Source of the DNA: Mycolicibacter sinensis
Lineage (GTDB): Bacteria > Actinomycetota > Actinomycetes > Mycobacteriales > Mycobacteriaceae
Length of the DNA: 64,000 nt
Direction: 5' to 3'
Assembly: GCF_001667945.1 (NCBI RefSeq)
Contig: NZ_LZJK01000111.1
Span: forward strand, 37,554-101,553
Below the pieces are notes generated by a model that ran no database searches, was not told where the DNA came from, and saw only the letters and a list, made by a program, of their open reading frames with translations. Below, in pieces: positions 52,227 through 60,490 of the stretch (its first letter is position 1; each line of letters starts with the position of its first letter). The position numbers and the translations under genes are program-made.

Positions 52227-53435
52227 ATGGGATTACGTGGAGAGGCCGCGATCGTCGGCTACGTCGAGCTGCCCCCGGAACGGATGAACAAGGCCGCCGT
52301 GGCCCCATTCACCCTCGAACAATGGGCCGAGCTGGGTGCGGCCGCGCTGACTGACGCCGGACTGCCGGGCGAACTCGTCAACGGGATCGTCACCTCGCAC
52401 CTGGGCGAGTCGGAGATCTTCGTTCCCTCGACCATCGCCGAATACCTCGGGATGCCGGCCCGATTCGCTGAGATCGTCGACCTGGGCGGTGCCAGCGCAG
52501 CCGCCATGGTGTGGCGCGCGGCGGCGGCGATCGAACTCGGGATCTGCGATGTGGTGCTGTGCGCGCTGCCGGCCCGCTACATCACCCCGATGTCGGAGCG
52601 CAAGCCCAAACCACTGGTCGACGCGATGTTCTTCGGCTCGTCGAGCAACCAATACGGCTCTCCGCAGGCGGAATTCGAGATCCCGTATGGCAACCTCGGC
52701 CAGAACGGACCCTACGGGCAGGTGGCCACCCGCTACGGTGCCGTTTACGGCTACGACGAGCGGGCCATGGCCAAGATCGTCGTCGACCAACGCGTCAACG
52801 CCAACCACACCGACGGTGCCATCTGGCGCGACACCCCGCTGAGCATCGACGACGTGCTGGCCAGCCCGGTGATCGCCGACCCCCTGCACATGCTGGAGAT
52901 CGTGATGCCCTGCGTCGGCGGTGCCGCCGTCGTGATCGCCTCGGCCGACATCGCGCGGCGAGCACGCAATCGTCCGGTGTGGATCAAGGGGTTCGGTGAG
53001 CACGTGCCGTTCAAGACCCCGACCTACGCCGCAGATCTGCTGGCGACCCCGATCCGCGAGGCCGCCGATACCGCTTTTGCGATGACGAATCTGACCCGCG
53101 CGGACATGGACATGGTCTCCATCTACGACTGCTACACGATCACGGTGCTGCTGTCCCTGGAGGATGCCGGATTCTGCGAAAAGGGCAAGGGTATGCAGTT
53201 CATCACCGACCACGACCTGACCTTCCGCGGCGACTTCCCACTCAACACCGCCGGCGGCCAACTCGGGTTTGGGCAGGCCGGTCTGGCCGGCGGCATGCAC
53301 CACGTCTGCGACGCCGCCCGCCAGATCATGGGCCGTGCCGGCGCAGCCCAGGTCACCGACTGCAATCGGGCCTTCGTCTCCGGAAACGGCGGCATCCTGT
53401 CCGAACAGACCACCCTCATCCTGGTAGGGGACTGA
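52227..53435 (+). CDS. Ltp-type thiolase-fold aldolase (no nucleophilic Cys)
   Basis: 402 aa. Thiolase fold of the SCP-x/lipid-transfer type. At the nucleophile position it reads VDLGGASAAAM, so the Cys is missing, ruling out normal thiolysis. SIYDCYTITVLLSLEDAGFC and GQAGLAGGMHHV hold conserved Tyr/His. Ltp2-like proteins with such changes are retro-aldolases, acting with a DUF35 partner on the last side-chain step in sterol catabolism. The DUF35 gene follows after 6 bases. I infer an aldolase. Confidence 0.86.
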   Translation: MGLRGEAAIVGYVELPPERMNKAAVAPFTLEQWAELGAAALTDAGLPGELVNGIVTSHLGESEIFVPSTIAEYLGMPARFAEIVDLGGASAAAMVWRAAAAIELGICDVVLCALPARYITPMSERKPKPLVDAMFFGSSSNQYGSPQAEFEIPYGNLGQNGPYGQVATRYGAVYGYDERAMAKIVVDQRVNANHTDGAIWRDTPLSIDDVLASPVIADPLHMLEIVMPCVGGAAVVIASADIARRARNRPVWIKGFGEHVPFKTPTYAADLLATPIREAADTAFAMTNLTRADMDMVSIYDCYTITVLLSLEDAGFCEKGKGMQFITDHDLTFRGDFPLNTAGGQLGFGQAGLAGGMHHVCDAARQIMGRAGAAQVTDCNRAFVSGNGGILSEQTTLILVGD

Positions 53436-53441
53436 ACGCCG

Positions 53442-53864
53442 ATGACCACCTTCGAACGCCCGATGCCGGTCAAAACACCGACCACCGCACCGTTCTGGGA
53501 TGCGCTTGCCGACCACCGCATCGTGATCCAGTACTCGCCATCGACCGATCGCTACGTTTTCTACCCGCGGGTGCGGGCGCCGCGCACCCTGGCCGATGAC
53601 CTGGAATGGCGAGAGATCTCGGGAATGGGCACGCTGTATTCCTTCACGGTGGCCCGCCGGCCGGTGGGTCTGCATTTCGCCGACGCCGTCCCGCAACTGC
53701 TGGCGATCGTGGAATGGGATGAGGGGCCGCGGTTCTCCACCGAACTGGTCAACGTCGATCCCGACGAGCTGGTGGTGGGTATGCGGGTGCGGCCGGTGTT
53801 CTGCGACTACCCCGAACACGATGTGACGATGCTGCGCTACGAACCCGCGCACGAGGTGGCTTGA
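53442..53864 (+). CDS. DUF35/OB-fold partner protein lacking zinc ribbon
   Basis: 140 aa. It aligns with DUF35 proteins: PFWDALADHRIVIQYSPSTDRYVFYPRVRAP then the OB fold GMGTLYSFTVARRPVG and LVVGMRVRPVF. The zinc-ribbon cysteines normally around this position are absent; compare the paralog at 56852, which has all four. It probably binds the aldolase at 52227 and the acyl-CoA. The stop overlaps the next start. Confidence 0.85.
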   Translation: MTTFERPMPVKTPTTAPFWDALADHRIVIQYSPSTDRYVFYPRVRAPRTLADDLEWREISGMGTLYSFTVARRPVGLHFADAVPQLLAIVEWDEGPRFSTELVNVDPDELVVGMRVRPVFCDYPEHDVTMLRYEPAHEVA

Positions 53865-54358
53865 TGGCGGACGACGCTGCGGTGCTGCTCGAGATCGAGG
53901 CGATCAAACGGCTCAAGTCCCGCTACTGCCGCTACCTGGACACCAAGGACTGGACCGCCTGGCGCGCCCTCTTCGCCGACGACTTCGTCAGCGACACCTC
54001 TCGCGCCGGCGGGAAGATCATCGCGGGCGCTGATGATTTCGTGGCGTTCACCCGCAAGAGCCTGCGCTCCCAGGCCACCGTGCATCAGGTGCATGCGCCG
54101 GATATCGAGCTCACCTCATCCACGGCGGCCAAAGGGGTGTGGGCGCTGGAAGATGTGGTGCGCTTCGGTCCGGGCGTGAACCTGCGCGGCTACGGCCACT
54201 ACACCGAAACCTACGAGAAGGTCGACGGCGAGTGGCGGATCAAGACCTCGACACTGACCCGGCTGCGCGAGGACGTGTTCAACGGTCTGGTGGCGGTGTA
54301 TATCTCGCCGCGGATTCGCGCGGTGGTGGGCAGAGTCGCCGAGCGGCTGATGAAATGA
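53864..54358 (+). CDS. SnoaL/NTF2-like protein
   Basis: 164 aa from the ATG at 53864, which shares bases with the DUF35 stop. LKSRYCRYLDTKDWTAWRALFADDFVSDTS is the SnoaL-4 signature. It is related to the 48529 protein (TKDWxxxRxxFxDDxVxD in both). Last gene of the long rightward operon. The role may be dehydration, isomerisation or hydroxyl-transfer support; no catalytic claim is possible. Confidence 0.85.
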   Translation: MADDAAVLLEIEAIKRLKSRYCRYLDTKDWTAWRALFADDFVSDTSRAGGKIIAGADDFVAFTRKSLRSQATVHQVHAPDIELTSSTAAKGVWALEDVVRFGPGVNLRGYGHYTETYEKVDGEWRIKTSTLTRLREDVFNGLVAVYISPRIRAVVGRVAERLMK

Positions 54359-54379
54359 GGTCCAGACGCCTGCTGGACC
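54359..54379. terminator. Hairpin at the end of the 45972-54358 operon
   Basis: GGTCCAG and CTGGACC are perfect 7-base arms around ACGCCTG, immediately after the TGA of the SnoaL gene. A second inverted repeat, TAGCGACA (54402-54409) with TGTCGCTA (54441-54448), lies between the two convergent operons. No U-tract; intrinsic termination in this GC-rich group often lacks one. Confidence 0.5.
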
Positions 54380-54463
54380 ATAGGGTGTTGTGCCCGGCTT
54401 GTAGCGACAACTGCTGTGGTGGTGGGGGATAGACGGGCGGTGTCGCTATAAGGCGGGCAAACC

Positions 54464-55693
54464 TCATACACTCGCCGGCGCCGGCGGATTGACCGCCGCC
54501 GGATCCGGGTTCGTGATCGGCAGCCCCATGAATCGGCGGGCGTTGTCACCCATGAAGTCATAGGTGCGCCGAACGTCCATGCCCTCGGCGTACTTCCAGA
54601 ATCCCTTCGGCTCGGCCAGGCCTTCGGGGTGTGGGTAGTCCGAGCCGAACAACACCTTGTCCCACCCGACGGTCTCGACGACATCGGAGATGCAGCCCTC
54701 CCAGAACGGGCTGACCCAGATGTTGCGCCGGAACACGTCGTGGGGATGCTCGGGGAAGTTCTGCGGCATCTTCTTGTACAGGTCGCCGAAGTCGTGAAAC
54801 AGCGGCGCGATCCATGAGCTGCCGTTCTCGACGCTGGCGATGCGCAGCTTGGGAAATCGGGTCAAGGTGCCGTGGCAGATCAGGGCGGTGATCATATCGG
54901 CGATCTCCCGATGTCCCAGCACCATCCAGCGGAAAGCGCTCTGCGTCATGAAATTCTGCGTGTAGGGCGGCTCCCACCGGCCGACGTAGTCATCGAGCGG
55001 CGGGAAACTGGCATGCAGCACGATGGGTAGACCGGCGGCCTCCACGTCGCGCCAGAACGGATCGAACTCCGGCAGCGCCGGTGAGCGCCAGCCGTGGACA
55101 CCGTTGACCGGGCCGGGTTTGATCAACGCCACCGCGGCGCCCTGGGACAGGATGTAGTCCAGCTCGCGCTGGGCGGCGTCGACCTCGGAGAGGTTGATGA
55201 TCGGCGTGGAGAACACCCGGCCGTGGTAGTTGTAGCTCCAGTGCTCGGCCATCCACTGATTCAGCGCGTGAATGATCGCGAGGGTGAGCTCCGGGTCGTC
55301 GGCTGCGGAGTGTTCCACCAGGCTGGCCAGCGTCGGGTAGTTCAGCGCCTCCACCACGCCCTGGCGGTCCAGTTCTTGCACCCGGTCAGCGGGGTTGCGG
55401 GTGGCTGCCGGTGCCTCGATCGCACGCCCCTGCATCTCGCGCAGGGTCAGGCCCTCGGTGTTCTCACCGGCGAAGAACCTCTCGTGCGCACCCGGCGCGG
55501 CAACCCGCTCGAAGGTCGGATTCGGGATGAAGTCGCTGACGCGATTGTTGATGATGATCCGGGTCTGGCGGCCGATCTGGGCGAATTGGACTGCCCGGGA
55601 ATACTTCTCCGGCAGGTGCTTCGTCAACGCCTCGGGGGTTTCGTACATGTGTTGGTCGGCATCGAAGATCGGCGCGTCTTTGAACTGGCTCAT
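54464..55693 (-). CDS. Amidohydrolase-2 family TIM-barrel protein
   Basis: 409 aa. Metal motif IFDADQHMYETPEAL (DADQH), IPNPTFERV as in the 8004 and 37793 proteins, IVLHASFPPLDDYVGRW and GSDYPHPEGLAEPKGF. One of three collinear paralogs in the window sharing DxDxH and IPNPTF motifs. Last gene of the minus-strand trio with a thiolase-fold protein and DUF35. Confidence 0.88.
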   Translation of the reverse strand: MSQFKDAPIFDADQHMYETPEALTKHLPEKYSRAVQFAQIGRQTRIIINNRVSDFIPNPTFERVAAPGAHERFFAGENTEGLTLREMQGRAIEAPAATRNPADRVQELDRQGVVEALNYPTLASLVEHSAADDPELTLAIIHALNQWMAEHWSYNYHGRVFSTPIINLSEVDAAQRELDYILSQGAAVALIKPGPVNGVHGWRSPALPEFDPFWRDVEAAGLPIVLHASFPPLDDYVGRWEPPYTQNFMTQSAFRWMVLGHREIADMITALICHGTLTRFPKLRIASVENGSSWIAPLFHDFGDLYKKMPQNFPEHPHDVFRRNIWVSPFWEGCISDVVETVGWDKVLFGSDYPHPEGLAEPKGFWKYAEGMDVRRTYDFMGDNARRFMGLPITNPDPAAVNPPAPASV

Positions 55694-55709
55694 TGGGGGT
55701 CTCTTGTCG

Positions 55710-56855
55710 CTAACGGGTCAGGATTGTTGCCGCCGCGGTGCCCGGTGCGCCGTAGAGCTGGGCGAACCCGACCTTGGGTTCGCCGGGGACCTGGCGGTCA
55801 CCGGCCTCGCCGCGCAACTGGCGCACCAGCTCGTGGAGCTGGCGCAGCCCGGAAGCGCCGATCGGCTCGCCGTTGGCGATCAGCCCGCCATCGGTGTTGA
55901 CCGGCAGCGAGCCGGAGATCTCGGTCGCACCCTCGGCGAGCAGCTTCTCCTGGTCGCCGTCGGCGCAGAAACCGCATTCGGCCATGTGGATGATCTCCGC
56001 GCCGGCGTCGGTGTCCTGCAGTTGGACCACGTCGACGTCTTCGGGTGCCACCCCGGCCTTTTCGAACGCAGCACGCGCGGCGTACACCGTCGGCGCGACA
56101 TCCTCGGTGACCGGCGCGAACGTGGTATTGACCTCATAGGCGCCGTAGCGGCGGGTGCGCACCTCCACCGCCCGCAGGTACACCGGCTTGTCGGTGTAGC
56201 GGTGCGCGATATCGGCCCGGCACATGACGACCGCGGCCGCGCCCTCGTCCGGCGCGCAGAACATGTACTGGGTCAGCGGATAGTTCAGCATCGGCGAGCT
56301 CAGGATCTCCTCTTCGGAAATCGGCTTGCGCCGGAAGGCATTCGGGTTCAACGCGCCGTTGCGGAAGTTCTTGGCTGCGACCCTGGCCAACGTCGCCTGC
56401 GAGATGCCGTGATCATGCAGGTACCGGTTGGCTTTCATGCCGAAGAATTGGGTGGTCAGGTACTGGCCGTTCTCGGCATACCAGCGCGGCATGCCGACCA
56501 GCGCCGGGTCCTCGGTGAACGCCCCGCGCGGGTGCTTGTCCAGGCCGACGGCGATCCCGATGTCATAGTCGCCGAGCCGGATCCCGTCGGCGCAGACCTT
56601 GGCTGCGCTGGCCGCGGTGGCACAGGCATTGAACACGTTGGTGAACGGGATGCCCGAAAGACCCACCATGCCGACGATCGCATCCGGGTTCGCCACCGTC
56701 CAGCTGCCGCCGGTGGCGGCGCCGATGTCCGCCCAGGCCACTCTGGCATCGGCGACCGCGGCGAAGATGGCATCGACGCCCATTTCCATCGCCGACTTGC
56801 CTTCAAAGCGCCCGAACGGGTGCAGACCGACCCCGATGATGGCGACGTCGTTCAT
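55710..56855 (-). CDS. Thiolase-fold lipid-transfer (SCP-x) type protein
   Basis: 381 aa. IIGVGLHPFGRFEGKSAMEM, then NVFNACATAASA with the nucleophilic Cys present. The usual GHPxGATG His motif reads GEPIGASGLRQ, and the NEAF region QDTDAGAEII. The mixture of intact Cys and missing His suggests an aldolase- or Claisen-type enzyme of the Ltp group rather than a classical thiolase. It overlaps its DUF35 partner (ATGA). Confidence 0.87.
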   Translation of the reverse strand: MNDVAIIGVGLHPFGRFEGKSAMEMGVDAIFAAVADARVAWADIGAATGGSWTVANPDAIVGMVGLSGIPFTNVFNACATAASAAKVCADGIRLGDYDIGIAVGLDKHPRGAFTEDPALVGMPRWYAENGQYLTTQFFGMKANRYLHDHGISQATLARVAAKNFRNGALNPNAFRRKPISEEEILSSPMLNYPLTQYMFCAPDEGAAAVVMCRADIAHRYTDKPVYLRAVEVRTRRYGAYEVNTTFAPVTEDVAPTVYAARAAFEKAGVAPEDVDVVQLQDTDAGAEIIHMAECGFCADGDQEKLLAEGATEISGSLPVNTDGGLIANGEPIGASGLRQLHELVRQLRGEAGDRQVPGEPKVGFAQLYGAPGTAAATILTR

Positions 56856-57277
56856 GAGCGCTGTCCCGTCGGCCGGAAGGCGAAGGTGACGATCTCGTTG
56901 CCGTCAGCGTCAGCGGCGAACGGCACCATGGTCAGCTCCACCGGCATACCGAACTGCAGCTTGTCCGGATCGTTCACGGTGAGCCGGCCCTCCACCCGGA
57001 CGACGTCGCCGAGCTGCACCAGCCCCACGCCGAACGGCACGAAGTCGTTACCTGCCGGGCCCAGATACGGTGGGCCGGGTGGGAAGCCCTGGGTGGTCCA
57101 AGCCACCAGAGTTCCCCTGCGGGGGAGCAACTCCCGGACCATCTGATCGCCGCTGCACTTCGGACAACGGGGCTGGGCCGGGAAGACGGTGGCGTCGCAG
57201 GCCGCGCAGCGGCTGCCGACCAACTGGGGGTTCTCTTCCGGCCACGTCGAGATGTCGGGTGCTAGCGCCTTCTGCAT
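56852..57277 (-). CDS. DUF35/OB-fold protein with zinc ribbon
   Basis: 141 aa. Cys24, Cys27, Cys38 and Cys41 (CAAC then CPKC) form the rubredoxin-like zinc ribbon. The OB fold follows: RGTLVAWTTQGFPPGPPY and FGMPVELTMVPF. Such proteins are obligatory partners of Ltp-type thiolase-fold enzymes. First gene of the minus-strand trio, 24 bases from the operator at 57301-57323. Confidence 0.9.
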   Translation of the reverse strand: MQKALAPDISTWPEENPQLVGSRCAACDATVFPAQPRCPKCSGDQMVRELLPRRGTLVAWTTQGFPPGPPYLGPAGNDFVPFGVGLVQLGDVVRVEGRLTVNDPDKLQFGMPVELTMVPFAADADGNEIVTFAFRPTGQRS

Positions 57278-57300
57278 GGGGCCTCCGCCTAACGGGTCAG

Positions 57301-57323
57301 CTAACTGTAATGCTTACAGTAAA
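57301..57323. promoter_or_regulatory. Regulon operator between DUF35 and the YxxxR SDR
   Basis: Arms CTAACTGTAA and TTACAGTAAA around TGC. TACAGT at 57315-57320 sits 6 bases before the ATG at 57326, as expected for a -10 element giving a leaderless transcript. Confidence 0.65.
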
Positions 57324-57325
57324 GT

Positions 57326-58408
57326 ATGATCGCCGCAGTTGACCAGCGGGGCTTCCGGGCACCGGCGATCACGGCGAAGGCTGCAGGTATGACAGTGAAC
57401 AACGGATCCGCGGCGAATGGGCGGCGAGCTCTGGTCATGGGCGCCAGCGGTAACGTCGGCGCCTGCGTGACCCGGCAGTTGGTCGCCCGCGGCGACGAGG
57501 TGCGCGTGTTGCTGCGCCGTTCGAGCTCCACCAAGGGGATCGACGGGCTCGATGTGGAGCGGCGCTACGGCGACATCTTCGACACCGAGGCGGTCGCCGC
57601 CGCCATGGCCGACCGGGACGTCGTGTACTACTGCGTCGTCGACACCCGGGCCGAACTGCGCGACCCCGCACCGCTGTTTCGGACCAACGTCGACGGGCTG
57701 CGCAACGTCCTGGACGTCGCGGCGCAGGCCGACCTCAACAGGTTCGTATTCTTGAGCACCATCGGCACCATCGCGGTGGGCCGCAACGGCGAAACGGTGG
57801 ACGAGCGAACGCCGTTCAACTGGGCCGATCAGGGCGGGGGCTACATCGCCTCACGGCGCGAGGCCGAGCGGCTGGTACTGTCCTATGTCGCCGACCGCGG
57901 CCTGCCGGCCGTCGTGGCGAACGTGTCGAATCCCTACGGGCCGCCGGACTGGCAGCCGCGGCAAGGCATGCTCATTCAGCTCGCCGCGCTGGGCAAGCTG
58001 CCCGCCTACGTGCGCGGCGTCGGCGCCGAGGTGGTCGGGATCGATGACGCCGCCCGGGCAATGCTGCTGGCCGCGGAGCGCGGCCGGATCGGTGAGCGCT
58101 ACATCATCTCCGAGCGGTACATGACGCAGCGCGAGATGTTCACCATCGCAGCCGAAGCGGTCGGAGCCCAACCGCCGCGCATCGGTGTGCCGATGACGGT
58201 TGTGCACCTACTGGGGCACCTCGTCGGCGCGGTGGGAGCACTGCTGCGCCGTGACTTCGCTTTCACCGCGACCGGGGCACGCCTGATGGCATTGACCTCT
58301 CCTGCCGATCACAGCAAGGCAACCCGGGAACTGGGCTGGCACCCGGAACCGACTGAGCATGCGATCCGCCGCGCCGCGAAGTTCTACCTGGAGCGCAGCA
58401 CGACATGA
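57326..58408 (+). CDS. Extended SDR (epimerase/3-beta-HSD-like), YxxxR variant
   Basis: 360 aa from the ATG at 57326, placed for a leaderless start; the ATG at 57389 (MTVNNGS) also fits homologs, leaving 339 aa. VMGASGNVGACVTRQLVARGDEVRVLLRRSSSTKGIDGLDV nearly copies the start of the 48982 protein. The active site again shows YIASRREAE with Arg in place of Lys. Coupled to a thioesterase by an ATGA overlap at 58405. Confidence 0.87.
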   Translation: MIAAVDQRGFRAPAITAKAAGMTVNNGSAANGRRALVMGASGNVGACVTRQLVARGDEVRVLLRRSSSTKGIDGLDVERRYGDIFDTEAVAAAMADRDVVYYCVVDTRAELRDPAPLFRTNVDGLRNVLDVAAQADLNRFVFLSTIGTIAVGRNGETVDERTPFNWADQGGGYIASRREAERLVLSYVADRGLPAVVANVSNPYGPPDWQPRQGMLIQLAALGKLPAYVRGVGAEVVGIDDAARAMLLAAERGRIGERYIISERYMTQREMFTIAAEAVGAQPPRIGVPMTVVHLLGHLVGAVGALLRRDFAFTATGARLMALTSPADHSKATRELGWHPEPTEHAIRRAAKFYLERSTT

Positions 58409-59208
58409 TCCCATTCGTGGTTCGTCGTGACAACGACCTGGTGCCGAACGCCATCGCTCACGGCGGGTGGGGGCCGACGCTGGGCGGCCAGGTGGTCGGC
58501 GGCCTACTGGCCCGCGCCATCGAGCAGCACGTCGGCGGCGACGACTTGCAGCCGGCGCGGCTGACCGTCGAAATCCTGCGCCGGGTGGCCAGTGCGCCGC
58601 TGCGAGTCACCGCCGCGGTGGTCCGCACCGGGTCGCGGATGCGGGCCGTGGACGCCGCCATGACGCAGGACGGCGAGCTGGTGGCCCGCGCCTCGGCGTT
58701 GTATCTGCGCCGCGGCGTGCAGCCCGACGGTGACTTCTTCACCACCGCGATAACGCTTCCGCCGGTCCCGGAGGAGCCGGCCCGCTTCGACGAGTCGGTA
58801 CCGATGTTCATCCGGGCCTACGGCGGCGACGTCGGCGATCGCTTTCCGTGGCAACACTCCGGACCGCGATACGCCTGGATCCGCGAGATCCGCGATCTCG
58901 TCGACGGCGAGGAGCTCACGCCCTTCGTGCGGGCGGCGATGGCCGTCGACGTCACCGCCTCGTTGACGAATTTCAGCACCAAGGGCTTGGCCTTCATCAA
59001 CGCCGACTACACCCTGGCCCTGAGCCGGCTACCGGTGGGGCCCTATATCGGGTTGGCGGCGCTGACCCATTACAGCGACGCCGGAGTAGCGACCGGAAGT
59101 GCGAGCTTGTTCGACACCCGCGGCCCGATCGGCAGCGGGGTGTCGACCGCGATCGCGAATTTCAACTTCGACCCCGGCAACCGGCGGGAAGACTCGACGG
59201 CCGGCTAG
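58405..59208 (+). CDS. Acyl-CoA thioesterase-like protein (double hotdog)
   Basis: 267 aa. N-terminal hotdog with HGGWGPTLGGQVVGGLLARAIEQ and RLTVEILRRVASAPLRVTAAVVR; the C-terminal half repeats the fold (LAFINADYTLALSRLPVGPYIGL and GVATGSASLFDTRGPIG). This is the TesB-like thioesterase arrangement. It probably releases acids from acyl-CoAs in the same pathway. It is convergent with the CoA-transferase and their stop codons overlap. Confidence 0.82.
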   Translation: MIPFVVRRDNDLVPNAIAHGGWGPTLGGQVVGGLLARAIEQHVGGDDLQPARLTVEILRRVASAPLRVTAAVVRTGSRMRAVDAAMTQDGELVARASALYLRRGVQPDGDFFTTAITLPPVPEEPARFDESVPMFIRAYGGDVGDRFPWQHSGPRYAWIREIRDLVDGEELTPFVRAAMAVDVTASLTNFSTKGLAFINADYTLALSRLPVGPYIGLAALTHYSDAGVATGSASLFDTRGPIGSGVSTAIANFNFDPGNRREDSTAG

Positions 59209-60419
59209 GCGATAGCGCCGGATTCCTTGAGCTTTTCGATACGGTCCCAGTCCATTCCGAGCTCCATCAGCACGACCTCAGTGTGCTCGGAGGCCTGCGG
59301 GGCGCGGGTGGTCTCCAGTGGTTCGTGGTTGAACTGGACCGGGCCACGGACCACCTTGAACGCCGGGCCGCCGTCACCGGCTTCGACTTCGACGATCATG
59401 TCGTTGGCGATCGCCTGCTCGTCCGAGCCCAGGTCGACCAGGCTCTGAAACGGCGCCCATTGGCCTTTCATCGTCTTGAGGTGCTGGCGCCAGTACTCGA
59501 AGGGCTTGGCGCCGATCGCCGCGACGATCAGTTCGCTGGCCGCGTCGGCGTTCTCCATCAGCGGCAGCACGTCGCAGAAGCGGGGGTCATCGGCGGCTTC
59601 AGGAATTCCCAAGTGCTCGAAGGTGTCCCGAATGTATCCGGTCGGGCTGACGATGCACAGGTTGATGGTGCCGCCGTCGGAGGTGGCGTAGTTGCCCAGG
59701 AACGGATTCGCCGGTGAGCCACCGGATTGCGGCATCAGCGCACGCATGGCCTCGCCGGTCTCCATACCCTGGGTGACGCTGGCGCCGGCCGCCCACCACG
59801 CGGTGGACAACAGCGAGACATCGACCTCAAGGGCCTCCCCGGTGCGCTCGCGATGCAGCAACGCCGCGGCGATACCGCCGGCGATGTTCATGCCGCCGAC
59901 CGAGTCGCCGAACGCCGGAATCCCCTGGGACAGTGGTGCGCCGAGTTCCTCGGGGCTCAGAGCGTAGCCGACGCCACTGCGGGTCCAGAACGCCGTGCCG
60001 TCGAACCCGCCGATGTCGCGTTCGGGTCCCTTGTCGCCGTAGGCGCTGCCGCGGGCGTAGACGATGTTCGGGTTCGCCTGCCGGATGTGCTCGACGTCGA
60101 ACTTGTTCTTCTGCCGGGCCCGCGGAAGGTAGTTGGTCAAGAACACGTCGGCGGTGGCGGCCAGTTCGTAGAGCACCTGCTGGCCCTCGGGTGAAGAGAC
60201 GTCGATACCGACGCTCCGTTTGCCGCGGTTGGGGTGTTCGATCAGCGGGTGCCGGTCGGGGTTGAGTTCGAAGCCGCCCATCCGGATGAACCCGCGCTGG
60301 GTGTCGCCGCGCACCGGGTGCTCCACCTTGATGACGTCAGCGCCCCAGTCGGCCAGGATCGCGCCGGCGGCGGGCACGAACGTGAACTGCGCGACCTCGA
60401 GCACCCGGAAGCCGTCCAT
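59205..60419 (-). CDS. CaiB/BaiF CoA-transferase
   Basis: 404 aa from the ATG at 60419. GFRVLEVAQFTFVPAAGAILADWGADVIKVEHP and RGKRSVGIDVSSPEGQQVL are the N-terminal CaiB motifs. FGDSVGGMNIAGGIAAALLHRERTGE contains the catalytic Asp. Single-domain, unlike the probable fusion at the left edge. It is divergent from the aldehyde dehydrogenase with an operator between them, so the two are likely co-controlled. Confidence 0.92.
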   Translation of the reverse strand: MDGFRVLEVAQFTFVPAAGAILADWGADVIKVEHPVRGDTQRGFIRMGGFELNPDRHPLIEHPNRGKRSVGIDVSSPEGQQVLYELAATADVFLTNYLPRARQKNKFDVEHIRQANPNIVYARGSAYGDKGPERDIGGFDGTAFWTRSGVGYALSPEELGAPLSQGIPAFGDSVGGMNIAGGIAAALLHRERTGEALEVDVSLLSTAWWAAGASVTQGMETGEAMRALMPQSGGSPANPFLGNYATSDGGTINLCIVSPTGYIRDTFEHLGIPEAADDPRFCDVLPLMENADAASELIVAAIGAKPFEYWRQHLKTMKGQWAPFQSLVDLGSDEQAIANDMIVEVEAGDGGPAFKVVRGPVQFNHEPLETTRAPQASEHTEVVLMELGMDWDRIEKLKESGAIA

Positions 60420-60467
60420 CACCTTGATCAACTCAGCGCGCTCCTGACATCCGACCCATTGGAGTAT

Positions 60468-60490
60468 TCTACTGTAATGGTTACCGTTGG
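60468..60490. promoter_or_regulatory. Regulon operator overlapping the aldehyde dehydrogenase start
   Basis: Arms TCTACTGTAA and TTACCGTTGG around TGG. The ATG at 60477 lies inside it, and the CoA-transferase starts at 60419 on the other strand. Confidence 0.5.
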
